Origin: Candidatus Planktophila versatilis
GTDB lineage: Bacteria > Actinomycetota > Actinomycetes > Nanopelagicales > Nanopelagicaceae
DNA length: 64,000 nucleotides
NCBI RefSeq assembly: GCF_002288265.1
Contig: NZ_CP016778.1
Location: forward strand, 372,001 to 436,000
Direction: 5' to 3'
The notes beneath the pieces were generated by a model. It searched no databases. It was not told the DNA's origin and saw nothing but the letters and a program-made list of their open reading frames with translations. This document shows, in pieces, positions 8,662 to 17,025 of the stretch. The position numbers and the translations under genes are program-made. How positions within the stretch are numbered: position 1 is the first letter of the stretch; every line of letters starts with the position of its first letter.

Positions 8662-8799
8662 ATGAAAGCAAAGACCAAGAACGGATTTGCCCCCAAAGTC
8701 TGCCTTCGTTGCAATCTGGAATTTGAATGGCGAAAGAAGTGGGCTCGCGATTGGGAGAATGTGAAGTATTGTTCCGAGAAATGTAAAGCAGGTAAGTAG
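8662..8799 (+). CDS. DUF2256 small zinc-ribbon protein
   Basis: 45 residues: a basic N-terminus, then [14 protein letters not shown] and, near the end, YCSEKCK. The two CxxC-type pairs (C-x2-C and C-x3-C) with the [12 protein letters not shown] spacer are the hallmark of DUF2256 proteins. Members often occur next to cryptochrome/photolyase genes, and here an Fe-S photolyase gene lies 0.6 kb away. Function unknown; metal binding is an inference from the cysteines. It begins 8 bases after the DoxX-like gene. Confidence 0.75.
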   Translation: MKAKTKNGFAPKVCLRCNLEFEWRKKWARDWENVKYCSEKCKAGK

Positions 8800-8854
8800 C
8801 TGTAGTATCGGCCAGTAGTGAATCAGGAAAGACTAATTAGGGAAGAAGGAAATC

Positions 8855-9004
8855 ATGGGAGCTTGTCAGTGCGGTCACACCAGAGATGAAGAGAAGAATT
8901 GCGATGGAACACATAAGGTCGTAAAGGCCGTCAAAGAAGATTTAGCTGTGAAGTTAGAGGCTGCTGGCTTTCCACACGCCTCTGAATTTGTGAAGAATAA
9001 CTAA
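8855..9004 (+). CDS. Small CDGSH-type iron-sulfur protein
   Basis: 49 residues with ACQCGHTRDEEKNCDGTH at residues 3-20. This fits the CDGSH ligand pattern C-x-C-x2-T-x7-C-D-G-T-H, with three Cys and one His to hold a 2Fe-2S cluster; the proline usually found two residues before CDG is missing. It carries a single CDGSH unit and a short helical tail. ATG 8855 is preceded by GGAAGAAGGA at a normal distance. Single-domain CDGSH proteins act in redox or iron homeostasis; the role here is not known. Confidence 0.72.
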   Translation: MGACQCGHTRDEEKNCDGTHKVVKAVKEDLAVKLEAAGFPHASEFVKNN

Positions 9005-9025
9005 AGCCCTTTTCGCTGGGCCATC

Positions 9026-9379
9026 ATGGGAGCTCATGAAATAACAGTTATCTATGATGGCCAGTGTCAGTTATGCCAGAACTCTATTTCTTGGGTAGGT
9101 AAGAAATTAGTAATTACCGCTCTAGATTTTCACAGTACAGACCTCGCTCAATTCCAATTGAGCACAGAGCAATGTTCGCGTGAGGTCTTTGTGATCACCG
9201 AAGGCAAGCGTTATAGCGGTGCGCAAGCAGTTGCCTTCTTGCTTAAAGTGCGAGGAAACACGGTTCTCGCAACACTGCTTACTATTTCTGGCCCCGTTGG
9301 TCGCACTGGCTATCGCTGGGTTGCCGGCAACAGAAACTCATGGCCGGTCAAGGCTCTTTCCAGGATTTTAGAAAACTAA
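9026..9379 (+). CDS. DCC (DUF393) family thiol-disulfide-like protein
   Basis: 117 residues beginning MGAHEITVIYDGQCQLCQNS; the DxxCxxC signature (D11, C14, C17) defines the DCC/DUF393 family, which has a predicted thioredoxin-like fold. The rest of the domain is complete, including the AVAFLLK stretch near residue 70 and the C-terminal GYRWVAGNRN. It is 21 bases after the CDGSH gene and its end overlaps the end of the convergent photolyase gene by 4 bases. The likely role is cytoplasmic redox chemistry, unproven. Confidence 0.8.
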   Translation: MGAHEITVIYDGQCQLCQNSISWVGKKLVITALDFHSTDLAQFQLSTEQCSREVFVITEGKRYSGAQAVAFLLKVRGNTVLATLLTISGPVGRTGYRWVAGNRNSWPVKALSRILEN

Positions 9380-10866
9380 ATCGTCCCTTGCTCTAAGCCT
9401 TTGAGTACTTCTTGTGCGCGCAGCTTAAGTTCTGGCAGATCACTTAAGCGATTGAGTCCATACACCTGTTGGCTCATGCGATGGTTTTTAGCAAAAGTTT
9501 CTTTATGACGGTCGAGAAAATCCCAATACAAAGTCGTAAAGGGACATGCCTTAGCGCCGACTCGTAACTTTGGGTCATAGACGCATGGTTTGCAGTAGTT
9601 AGACATACGAGAGATATAAGCACCGCCTGCGGCATAAGGCTTAGTCATCATCTTTCCGCCATCTGCATGAACTCCCATACCAATCACATTGGGCACCATC
9701 ACCCATTCGGTGGCATCGATAAATACTTCGCGCATCCAATCAAGGAATTCCTGCGGGTTTGTGCCGGTGACTAGCGCTAAGTTGGAGAGCACCATCAGCC
9801 GTGGAATGTGATGCACCCAGGCGCGATCTTGGATATCGCCCACTATCTCTTTCATGCAATTCATCTGCGTGGCAGACGGGTCAGAAAAGAGTGGCAGTAG
9901 CTTTCTGGTGGCAGCTAACTGATTGTTGTTGCGGTAATCAGGGCCTAGAAACCAATACATGCCATTGACATACTCACGCCAGCCAATGAGTTGGCGGATG
10001 AAACCTTCAGCTGATGCAATCGGAATGGAACCTGTCTTAAATGCCTTCATCGCAGCGTGAATGACTTCACTTGGATGCAAGAGGCCATTGTTGAGATAAG
10101 GAGAGAGAAGTGAATGATGCAGCGCCCAGTTATCAGTAGTCATGGCATCTTCTAGCGGGCCAAATTCGGCGAAGTGATTGTCAATAAAGTTCTTGAGCAC
10201 TTTGAGGGCGCCTGTGCGAGTCGTGGCCCAGGTTGTTGTTGGCGTGTGAGAAAGCTCGGCAGCCACTTCTAAATCAATCTCATCTCGCTTATGTTCTAGA
10301 TAATCCGGCCCCTCATATTTCTTAGGTGGCGGCAGCCGATTCTCTTTATCAAAATTCCAGGCGCCACCTTCAGGCTCTTTGCCATCCATCAGAACATTTA
10401 GCCGGGTGCGCTGCTTGCGATAGAAGTTCTCCATCAAATATGACTTTTGCTCATCAGCCCATTGTGCAAAGAGCGGGCGAGGAGTTAAGAAGAAATCATT
10501 GTCAATAAATTCCGCGCCATAGCCTTGAAGCGCTTCATACTGCCTAAAGGAGCTGGGCTCGGCGCAGATGACGGCAAGTGCTGCATATTTCTCTGCAATC
10601 TCTTTCAAGCCATCGATCGTGGTCGGCGCTTTGATGTATTTGACGGTGAAACCTTCGGTCTCTAATGATTGTGCAAAGTGGCGAGCGCTAGAGATAAGAA
10701 AGAAGAGCCGCTCTTGATGCCAGTTGCGCCCAGTTGTCATGCGGGCACTTTCGACCATGACAATCAGATCAGTGGCTGGGTCGGCCTCTTTTAAGGCGCC
10801 AAAGTTGCGGTGCAGATGGTCGAAAGGGATATAGATAATCCGCTTATATGCATCAGCTCTCGACAT
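9376..10866 (-). CDS. Fe-S cluster bacterial photolyase/cryptochrome (PhrB/CryB type)
   Basis: 496 residues: N-terminal Rossmann domain (about 1-130), then the helical FAD domain. Cysteines C337, C425, C428 and C441 have exactly the spacing (88, 3, 13) of the 4Fe-4S ligands of Agrobacterium PhrB (C350, C438, C441, C454). The helical domain carries GFIRQLIGWREYVNGMYW (289-306) and the ATEWVMVPNVIGMG stretch (385-398). Characterised members repair (6-4) photoproducts with FAD and use 6,7-dimethyl-8-ribityllumazine as antenna; the enzyme making that pigment, RibH, is encoded at 55905. Convergent with the small redox gene group. Confidence 0.93.
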   Translation of the reverse strand: MSRADAYKRIIYIPFDHLHRNFGALKEADPATDLIVMVESARMTTGRNWHQERLFFLISSARHFAQSLETEGFTVKYIKAPTTIDGLKEIAEKYAALAVICAEPSSFRQYEALQGYGAEFIDNDFFLTPRPLFAQWADEQKSYLMENFYRKQRTRLNVLMDGKEPEGGAWNFDKENRLPPPKKYEGPDYLEHKRDEIDLEVAAELSHTPTTTWATTRTGALKVLKNFIDNHFAEFGPLEDAMTTDNWALHHSLLSPYLNNGLLHPSEVIHAAMKAFKTGSIPIASAEGFIRQLIGWREYVNGMYWFLGPDYRNNNQLAATRKLLPLFSDPSATQMNCMKEIVGDIQDRAWVHHIPRLMVLSNLALVTGTNPQEFLDWMREVFIDATEWVMVPNVIGMGVHADGGKMMTKPYAAGGAYISRMSNYCKPCVYDPKLRVGAKACPFTTLYWDFLDRHKETFAKNHRMSQQVYGLNRLSDLPELKLRAQEVLKGLEQGTI

Positions 10867-10968
10867 GAGGGCAATGGTAGGTCAGTGCGCTTCAGGAGTT
10901 TAATTACACTCCAGTGGGTTGTCCTGCCAGAATCAACATAGATTCACTGCTGAACATATACTCGCGCA

Positions 10969-11991
10969 ATGAAAATCAAGAGCGCGATTGCTGGAAGTTT
11001 ACCCAAGCCTCATTGGCTAGCTGAATCTGAGCAATTGTGGGCGCCCTGGAGATTAGAGGGTGAAGAGCTCCGGGAAGCTAAAAATGATGCGATGACTATC
11101 GCTGTGGCAAACCAATTACGCGCAGGCATCGATGTCATTGGCGATGGCGAACAGAGCCGCCAACACTTTGTGACTACATTTGTGGAAAATCAAAGTGGTA
11201 TTGATTTTAAGAATAAGAAGACTATGCGTATTAGAGATCGCTATGACGCACTTGTGCCCGTCGTAGTAGATCAAATTCATCGGGAGCGCTCAGTCTTTGT
11301 TGAAGATGCAAAATTCCTGCGCACGCTGACCGAAAAGACCCTGAAGTTCACCCTGCCTGGGCCGATGACGATTATCGACACCCTCTTTGATCAACACTAT
11401 GGAAGCCGGGAGAAGTTGGCATTCGCCTTCGCTGAGATTCTAAATGCTGAGGCAAAGGAGTTAGTTGCCGCTGGAATCGACATTATTCAATTTGATGAAC
11501 CAGCTTTCAACGTCTTCTTTGACGATGTTCACAATTGGGGTGTGGCAGCACTTGAGCGGGCAGCAGCTGGACTGAGCAGTAAAACAGCAGTGCATATTTG
11601 TTATGGCTATGGCATAGAGGCCAATATCAAGTGGAAGAACACCCTCGGTGATGAGTGGCGCCAATACGAGAAGATCTTTCCCATGTTGGCCCAGAGCTCA
11701 ATTGACCAAGTGAGCCTGGAGTGCCAAAACTCGAAAGTGCCGATGGAGTTAATAGAGATATTGCGAGGCAAGGAGATTATGGTCGGTGCCATCGATGTTG
11801 CCAGCAACACGGTAGAAAGTGCCGAAGATGTGGCAAAGGTCTTGCGTGAGGCACTTAAATATGTGGATGCTGAGAATTTGTTAGCGTGTACAAATTGCGG
11901 AATGGTCCCACTTACAAGAGATGTGGCCAATGGCAAATTACAAGCGTTAGCAGCGGGCACGACTCTGATCAATAAGGAGTTGGGCCTCTAA
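10969..11991 (+). CDS. Short MetE-like (core) methionine synthase family protein
   Basis: 340 residues, the size of a single MetE C-terminal barrel without the N-terminal duplicate. Zinc/thiolate ligands are in place: H209 and C211 (HICYGY), E251 (LECQ) and C310 (TNCGM). The start IKSAIAGSLPKPHWLAE and FDEPAF at about 175 are also typical. Such core-MetE proteins transfer methyl groups to homocysteine without polyglutamyl folate, taking them from a corrinoid or another donor. Which MesA-MesD type this is, I cannot say; no corrinoid protein gene is adjacent. A role in methionine synthesis is likely but not certain. Confidence 0.75.
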   Translation: MKIKSAIAGSLPKPHWLAESEQLWAPWRLEGEELREAKNDAMTIAVANQLRAGIDVIGDGEQSRQHFVTTFVENQSGIDFKNKKTMRIRDRYDALVPVVVDQIHRERSVFVEDAKFLRTLTEKTLKFTLPGPMTIIDTLFDQHYGSREKLAFAFAEILNAEAKELVAAGIDIIQFDEPAFNVFFDDVHNWGVAALERAAAGLSSKTAVHICYGYGIEANIKWKNTLGDEWRQYEKIFPMLAQSSIDQVSLECQNSKVPMELIEILRGKEIMVGAIDVASNTVESAEDVAKVLREALKYVDAENLLACTNCGMVPLTRDVANGKLQALAAGTTLINKELGL

Positions 11992-12051
11992 CTCACTCAA
12001 GGCCCACTCTTCGAACGAGCAAAACCAAGAATCTTCAGGTAGCGTTTTCCC

Positions 12052-12882
12052 ATGCGCAAACTGCTCATCACAGTGCTGGTATTAGCCTTCATGGCAAGTG
12101 CACCCGCCTATGCGCATCAACCAGTTGATTTACTTAAAACAGATACCACTGCTGCAAAAGGCCCACTCCTAGTTGATGGAACTATTTCATATGCAGTTCG
12201 CGCAGCCTTTAGCAAGGCAGGAGAGAAGAAAGGCTTTCGGGCAGCTTTTGCCCAAGGAGATGGCCTAAGCGTTGAATATCTCATTGTTGATAAGAAACCA
12301 GAGAACACTCTTCGCCCAACTCAACTACCTACTCTTGTGATGACTAGTCCCAAAGGAACATCGCTTACGCTCAAGTTCACCGAGCGGACAAAGTTCCCCT
12401 ACAGTGGAGTTAATTACCTCTACCTTGCCAGATATCAGGCGGTAGCAGAAGCCGGTGAATATAGCTTTCTAGTGAGCGCCAAAAGAAAAGCTTCCATCAT
12501 TCTATCTGTGGGAGTAAAAGAGATACCTGGTGAAGTATTGCGTGGCCCAAAACCAACACCTTCCGTAACTCCGGCTCCTGCTACAACACCAACACCGACA
12601 CCAAGTGCAGCTGCAACATCAACTCCAGCACCAGCACCAACAAAGACCGGCTACACCATGGCACAAGTGCGTGCCAATAACTCTGCCAGCAACTGCTGGT
12701 CTGTTATCGATGATTCTGTCTATGACTTAACTAATTGGATTAAATCCCACCCAGGTGGATCTGGTGCAATCGTTGGTCTTTGTGGCACTGATGGAAGTGG
12801 CGCATTTTCATCAAAGCATGGCAATCAGTCACGTCCTGCGGCCCAGCTCAGTTCCTATCGTTTGGGACCACTAGAGAAGTAA
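12052..12882 (+). CDS. Secreted protein with C-terminal cytochrome b5-like heme domain
   Basis: 276 residues. An N-terminal signal peptide (1-21, cleavage near AYA-HQ), an unassigned beta-rich domain (about 25-160), a Pro/Thr/Ala linker (about 166-198) and a cytochrome b5-like domain (about 200-270). The b5 core is recognisable from CWSVIDDSVYDLTNWIKSHP, with HPGG (H233) and a second histidine H256 in SKHGN as axial ligands. The arrangement suggests an exported heme electron-transfer protein tethered by a flexible linker. The N-terminal domain has no motif I recognise. A bidirectional terminator lies 46 bases after the stop. Confidence 0.8.
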   Translation: MRKLLITVLVLAFMASAPAYAHQPVDLLKTDTTAAKGPLLVDGTISYAVRAAFSKAGEKKGFRAAFAQGDGLSVEYLIVDKKPENTLRPTQLPTLVMTSPKGTSLTLKFTERTKFPYSGVNYLYLARYQAVAEAGEYSFLVSAKRKASIILSVGVKEIPGEVLRGPKPTPSVTPAPATTPTPTPSAAATSTPAPAPTKTGYTMAQVRANNSASNCWSVIDDSVYDLTNWIKSHPGGSGAIVGLCGTDGSGAFSSKHGNQSRPAAQLSSYRLGPLEK

Positions 12883-12928
12883 TCTTTCTTTTATCCCTTC
12901 TCACCAAGACTCCAAGCAAAGAACGGAA

Positions 12929-12958
12929 AAAGACCCCACCATTTCTGATGAGGTCTTT
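12929..12958. terminator. Hairpin terminator after the cytochrome b5 gene
   Basis: AAAGACC (12929-12935) pairs with GGTCTTT (12952-12958) around a 16-base loop region; A-rich on the left and T-rich on the right, so it can serve as a Rho-independent terminator for transcripts from the left. Confidence 0.55.
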
Positions 12959-13076
12959 ATCTTGTAGCTCAGTGTTTGAAACAACTCCCTTAACGCAATT
13001 GAAGGCTATCAGGCTTACCTGACGAATAGCCCTCCAGAAATTGCACCCCGCTCCAATCTGTAATTGGATTGCCCAC

Positions 13077-13913
13077 ATGCCAGAGCTACCCGAGGTTGAA
13101 ACAGTACGCAGGGGATTGGCTCATTTTCTGATTGGCTACCGATTCAAAAGCGCTGCCGGTCTACATCCCCGAGTACTAAAGCCAGCATCGCTGCAACCAC
13201 TTACTGCTGTTGTTGGCGCACAGATTAAGAGCATTAATCGCCGCGGAAAGTTCTTATGGTTTGAACTCGATCGCGAGCTCGCACTGGTTGCCCACTTAGG
13301 AATGTCGGGTCAGTTTCTTGTGGCACGTAAAGATCGCCCAGCGCCAGGTCATGTGCGGGCGCACTTTGAGTTAAGTAAAGGTTTCAAAAAGCAGGAGCTG
13401 CTCTTTAGTGATCAGCGCACCTTTGGTTGGCTATCGGTAGAGCAGTTAACCGATGGCATTCCACAATCTGCCCGCCACATCGCACTAGATCCCTTTGCTG
13501 CCGCCTTTGATCGCAGCGCGGTCATAGCCAGAATGAAAGCTCGCAAAGCAGCCATTAAGAGTGTGATCCTGAACCAAGAGATTATGAGCGGGGTCGGCAA
13601 TATCTATGCCGATGAATCCTTATGGCGAGCAAAGATTCACCCAGAGATCCCCGCATGTGATTTAAGTGTGAAGAAGATTGGCTCACTAGTAGATGCGGCC
13701 GTGCAAGTGATGGCAGAGGCGGTAGAAGTAGGCGGCACCTCTTTTGATGCCATGTATATCAACGTCAATGGTGAGAGCGGATTCTTTGAAACATCCTTAG
13801 CTGCTTACGGCCAAGAAGGTGAGCCGTGTCCGCGCTGTGGTCGGGGGATTAGAAGGATTGCTTTTGGTAATAGGTCATCACATTTTTGTCCGAAGTGTCA
13901 GGTGCGGACCTAG
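13077..13913 (+). CDS. mutM: Formamidopyrimidine-DNA glycosylase (MutM/Fpg)
   Basis: 278 residues from ATG 13077. Processed MutM must begin with Pro, and MPELPEVETVRRG supplies P2 (Schiff base) and E3, so the in-frame upstream extension to 13041 is not used. The helix-two-turn-helix (KSVILNQEIMSGVGNIYADE, about 162-181) and the C-terminal zinc finger (CPRCGRG and FCPKCQ) are complete. The enzyme removes 8-oxoguanine and nicks abasic sites. The last 168 bases before the final codons recur in a broken copy at 25388-25555; the last 42 of these (13863-13904) are identical. Confidence 0.97.
   Translation: MPELPEVETVRRGLAHFLIGYRFKSAAGLHPRVLKPASLQPLTAVVGAQIKSINRRGKFLWFELDRELALVAHLGMSGQFLVARKDRPAPGHVRAHFELSKGFKKQELLFSDQRTFGWLSVEQLTDGIPQSARHIALDPFAAAFDRSAVIARMKARKAAIKSVILNQEIMSGVGNIYADESLWRAKIHPEIPACDLSVKKIGSLVDAAVQVMAEAVEVGGTSFDAMYINVNGESGFFETSLAAYGQEGEPCPRCGRGIRRIAFGNRSSHFCPKCQVRT
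13863..13904 (+). repeat. 42-bp direct repeat, left copy (inside mutM 3' end)
   Basis: Identical base for base to 25514-25555. It lies 9 bases before the mutM stop codon. With the right copy it brackets catabolic cluster A (about 11.65 kb), as expected of a recombination or attachment core. Confidence 0.85.
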
Positions 13914-14069
13914 CCTTAGAGCGCACCCCTTCGTTTTAAAGCGCCCAGGCGCCATGAGTAGCGCTACGGTGGCTGCCCTACATGCCCAATCCGAACCTGC
14001 ATCTATCCTGACCAAATACCCGTAGTCTTTTGAAAATAGTAGATAGTTGATAAAAAAGTTGGAAACCTC

Positions 14070-14100
14070 TTGACTCATACGCGGGGCTGAGGGTTAGAGT
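14070..14100 (+). promoter_or_regulatory. Putative promoter of cluster A importer
   Basis: TTGACT (14070-14075) and TAGAGT (14095-14100) are 19 bases apart; reading the -10 as GTTAGA gives 17. The start codon is about 33 bases downstream with AAGGGAAAGG as ribosome site. Position is plausible; no direct proof. Confidence 0.4.
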
Positions 14101-14132
14101 AACGATTCCACACTAAGGGAAAGGTCGTCTCT

Positions 14133-15272
14133 GTGAAAAAATATAGATCAATTATTGGCATCGGGGTTGTGCTAACACTATTAGCGCTAACCGGTTGCAG
14201 TTCAGGTTCGTCAGATGAAAATGCAGGTTCTACAGAAGAGGCTGGAGCGTATACCCCGGTTCTTAAAAGTGGAATTCCAGGAGCGCTCCTACCTGAGGAA
14301 CTTAAGCTCTGGAAATATGATTTTGCAACAGCTAAGTACACACCTACAGAAGGCGATGCTAAGTCTTATGTAGTTAACCTAGTTAAGCCAGATAAGACTT
14401 TTACCCTTGCACACATGGATGGTTGGGCAACAAATCCATTTGCTATCCCGATCGCGAAGGGTATTGCCAAGCTCGCTAAAGATCTTGGTTTGAAACTTAT
14501 TTACTGCGATGCAGAGTTCAAGCCCGAGAAAGCAATTTCATGTGCTGAGATTCTTGCAAGTCAGAAGCCTGATTTTGTCATTGCCGGAAACTGGCAAGGC
14601 GGCGCGGCTGCAGCAATCATGGCTATTTTTGACAAGGCCAAGATTCCAGCAGCCTCAATTGATGTTTCGCATCCAAATGCAATTTTCTTCGGTGCTAGTA
14701 ACTATGCCTCTGGAGTTGTTGGAGGAAAAGCAGCCGGAGAGTATGCAAAAGCAACCTGGGACTGTAAGGATGTTTGGGTCTTCATGGGAGAGAACCTAGA
14801 AGAGGGTGAAGCAGCAGATTTGCGGCTCGTCGGATTCGCTGATGGAGTACAAGAAGTTTGCGGTGCATTGCCTGCTGATCGGATACAACGTATGCGACTA
14901 TCTGCTGGAACAGCAGATCAAGCAATTACAGTGACGACAGACTGGTTAACTGCACACCCAGAAGCTAAACATATTCTCTCAGGGACAATCGATGATGAGC
15001 GAGCAAATGGTATGGCTAAAGCGTTTGCTGCTACCAAGAGAGATGGAATGGTCGTCGGTCAAGGTTGCGACTCTGTCGGCATTGCAGTCGTAAAAATGGC
15101 TCCTGCATCAGAGAATAGATTCTTAGGATGCGCGGCCTATTACCCTGAAAAATATGGTGACTACCTAGTCAGCATTGCACTAGATGTTATGGCTGGAAAA
15201 GCTGTTCCACAGGAAATACATATGGAACACTCATTCCTAGACCATGACACGATTGGCACCGTATACAAGTGA
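14133..15272 (+). CDS. Sugar ABC importer, substrate-binding lipoprotein (RbsB/Peripla_BP_4 type)
   Basis: 379 residues starting at GTG 14133. Residues 1-22 form a lipoprotein signal ending in the lipobox LTGC, so the mature protein is lipid-anchored at Cys22. The rest is a type I periplasmic-binding fold (TFTLAHMDGWATNPFAIPIA at about 89, then GNWQGGAAAAIMAIFDKAKI at about 152). It begins a four-gene run with ATPase and permease genes that overlap by 4 bases. The neighbouring rhamnose-type mutarotase suggests a deoxyhexose or related sugar, an inference. Several cysteine pairs occur in the mature part. Confidence 0.88.
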   Translation: MKKYRSIIGIGVVLTLLALTGCSSGSSDENAGSTEEAGAYTPVLKSGIPGALLPEELKLWKYDFATAKYTPTEGDAKSYVVNLVKPDKTFTLAHMDGWATNPFAIPIAKGIAKLAKDLGLKLIYCDAEFKPEKAISCAEILASQKPDFVIAGNWQGGAAAAIMAIFDKAKIPAASIDVSHPNAIFFGASNYASGVVGGKAAGEYAKATWDCKDVWVFMGENLEEGEAADLRLVGFADGVQEVCGALPADRIQRMRLSAGTADQAITVTTDWLTAHPEAKHILSGTIDDERANGMAKAFAATKRDGMVVGQGCDSVGIAVVKMAPASENRFLGCAAYYPEKYGDYLVSIALDVMAGKAVPQEIHMEHSFLDHDTIGTVYK

Positions 15273-16027
15273 CAGAACACCCGATACTTAGGACTGCTAA
15301 CCTCTCAAAAAGTTTTGGGAGTGTTAGCGTCCTAAGTTCAATCGACTTCCACGTTGACCCCAATGAATCTTTAGGATTGATTGGGGACAACGGGGCGGGC
15401 AAATCTACCCTTGTGAAAATTATTGCCGGTGTTTATGCACCTTCTGGTGGAGAAATCTTCTTGAATGGCAAGCCGGTGACATTTAAAAATCCACAAGATG
15501 CCCGAGCTGCAGGAATAGAAATTATCTACCAAGATTTGGCCCTATGTAATGATCTTGATGTTGCTTCAAACATTTTCCTTGGCAGAGAATCTACGAAAAA
15601 CATAGGCATTGCTCGATTGCTAGATCGTCACGGCATGATGCAAGAAGCGAGAGCGGCTCTGGCAGAACTAGGGGCTGATATCGCTCCAGATCAGCTAGTG
15701 GGTTCGATGTCCGGTGGACAGCGGCAACTTGTGTCGGTGGCCAGGGCGCTCCAGTTCGCTCCCAAGCTTCTACTTATGGATGAACCGACAGCAGCGCTAT
15801 CAAATACAAAGATTCATCTTTTATTGGATCTAGTGAAGAATCTCAAGAAAAAGGGAATTTCGGTCGTCTTTATTAGTCACCGATTTACAGATCTCATATC
15901 TGTTTGTGACCGCATTGTGGCAATGAGGGAAGGCAAAATTAGTGCCGAGATTAAACCTGCCGATACTAAACCCTCTGATTTGATGTCAATTATGCAAACG
16001 GCTTTGAGTGGCGAGGAGATCTTGTGA
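15269..16027 (+). CDS. Sugar ABC importer, ATPase subunit (single domain, FrcA-like)
   Basis: 252 residues with one nucleotide-binding domain: Walker A GDNGAGKST (about 37-45), signature MSGGQRQ (about 149), Walker B LLLMDEPTA (about 168) and the switch histidine in FISHR. Ribose-type RbsA proteins carry two such domains; this one resembles the single-domain FrcA/XylG-like subset, so the transporter would use a homodimer. It overlaps the binding-protein gene and the permease gene by 4 bases each. Confidence 0.92.
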   Translation: MTEHPILRTANLSKSFGSVSVLSSIDFHVDPNESLGLIGDNGAGKSTLVKIIAGVYAPSGGEIFLNGKPVTFKNPQDARAAGIEIIYQDLALCNDLDVASNIFLGRESTKNIGIARLLDRHGMMQEARAALAELGADIAPDQLVGSMSGGQRQLVSVARALQFAPKLLLMDEPTAALSNTKIHLLLDLVKNLKKKGISVVFISHRFTDLISVCDRIVAMREGKISAEIKPADTKPSDLMSIMQTALSGEEIL

Positions 16028-17025
16028 GGATGAACACTGCAGCGCTCAATAAATTTGAGAAGTCAGCAAAAATCTTTCGGTCAATTAAGAAGTTCTTGGG
16101 CCCAACAGGCTTTGGTCTCCTCGTTGCCTTAATCCTAGAACTGATTATTTTTGCAAGCCTATCTCCGTATTTCTTAAATTCGACCAATTTTTCCAATATC
16201 GGCCGAGCAATGGTCATTATTGGCATCGGCTCTATTGGAGCAACAATTGTAATTATCTCTGGTGGCTTTGACCTTTCCGTTGGATCAGTGATGGCAGCTT
16301 CTGGAATGCTTGCTGCCTTTGTGATTAATCAAGGTCAATCCAACCTAGTTGGTGTAGTACTGGCCCTAATGCTTGGCTGCGTCATTGGATTACTCAATGG
16401 TTTTGTCATCGGCTACCTCCGAATCAATCCCTTAATCGCAACGCTAGCGATGCTCTCTATCGTAAGGGGCTTGGCATACATCATCAGTGGTGGAGATGCT
16501 GTGGTTGTTTCTAACTCTTCCTTCCTAGCAATTGGCACAGATTCTCTTTTTGGCATTCCCTTAACGGTCTGGATCTTTATCACTCTCTTTTTAAGTGTCG
16601 GATTCCTCATGCCACGAACACACTTTGGCAGGTATGTGTACGCCATCGGATCTAACTCTAGAGCGGCTCGACTAGCAGGTATTTTTGTTAATCGATGGAC
16701 TCTGGTTTTTTATGCATTCTCTGGCACCACTGCCGCATTGGCCGGATACGTCACGGTAGCTCGTACAGGTCAGGCTGAGCCAAGTGCAAATATCGGAGCA
16801 GAACTAGACATGATCACGGCTGTAATTCTTGGAGGAACAAGTCTGAGTGGTGGCAAAGGAAGGCTCTTTGGAACCTTTTTAGCGATAGTCGTTCTAGCAA
16901 TTTTAACTAATGGACTTATTCTGATCGGTGTACCTTCTTATTGGCAACTCCCAGTGAAAGGTTGTGTCCTAATGGGTGCAATCATCTGGGGAGAACTGCA
17001 TAATGCCTCCCGTGATAAGTCATAA
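16024..17025 (+). CDS. Sugar ABC importer, permease (RbsC/FrcC family)
   Basis: 333 residues, with about nine hydrophobic segments. GGFDLSVGSVMAASGMLAAF (about 80-99) and ILGGTSLSGGKGRLFGTFLA (near 270) are the conserved blocks of the branched-chain/ribose permease family. GTG 16024 overlaps the ATPase stop. It is the only permease of the cluster A sugar importer, so it should act as a homodimer. Confidence 0.9.
   Translation: MRMNTAALNKFEKSAKIFRSIKKFLGPTGFGLLVALILELIIFASLSPYFLNSTNFSNIGRAMVIIGIGSIGATIVIISGGFDLSVGSVMAASGMLAAFVINQGQSNLVGVVLALMLGCVIGLLNGFVIGYLRINPLIATLAMLSIVRGLAYIISGGDAVVVSNSSFLAIGTDSLFGIPLTVWIFITLFLSVGFLMPRTHFGRYVYAIGSNSRAARLAGIFVNRWTLVFYAFSGTTAALAGYVTVARTGQAEPSANIGAELDMITAVILGGTSLSGGKGRLFGTFLAIVVLAILTNGLILIGVPSYWQLPVKGCVLMGAIIWGELHNASRDKS

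Noticed and set aside
8855-9004. Frame of chance origin
   Set aside because: Rejected this doubt: the CDGSH ligand pattern and the ribosome site argue for a real small gene, so it is kept in the list.
13878-14341. Minus-strand frames over the start of cluster A
   Set aside because: They overlap the start and signal peptide of the binding-protein gene and the end of mutM, and have no ribosome-binding site.
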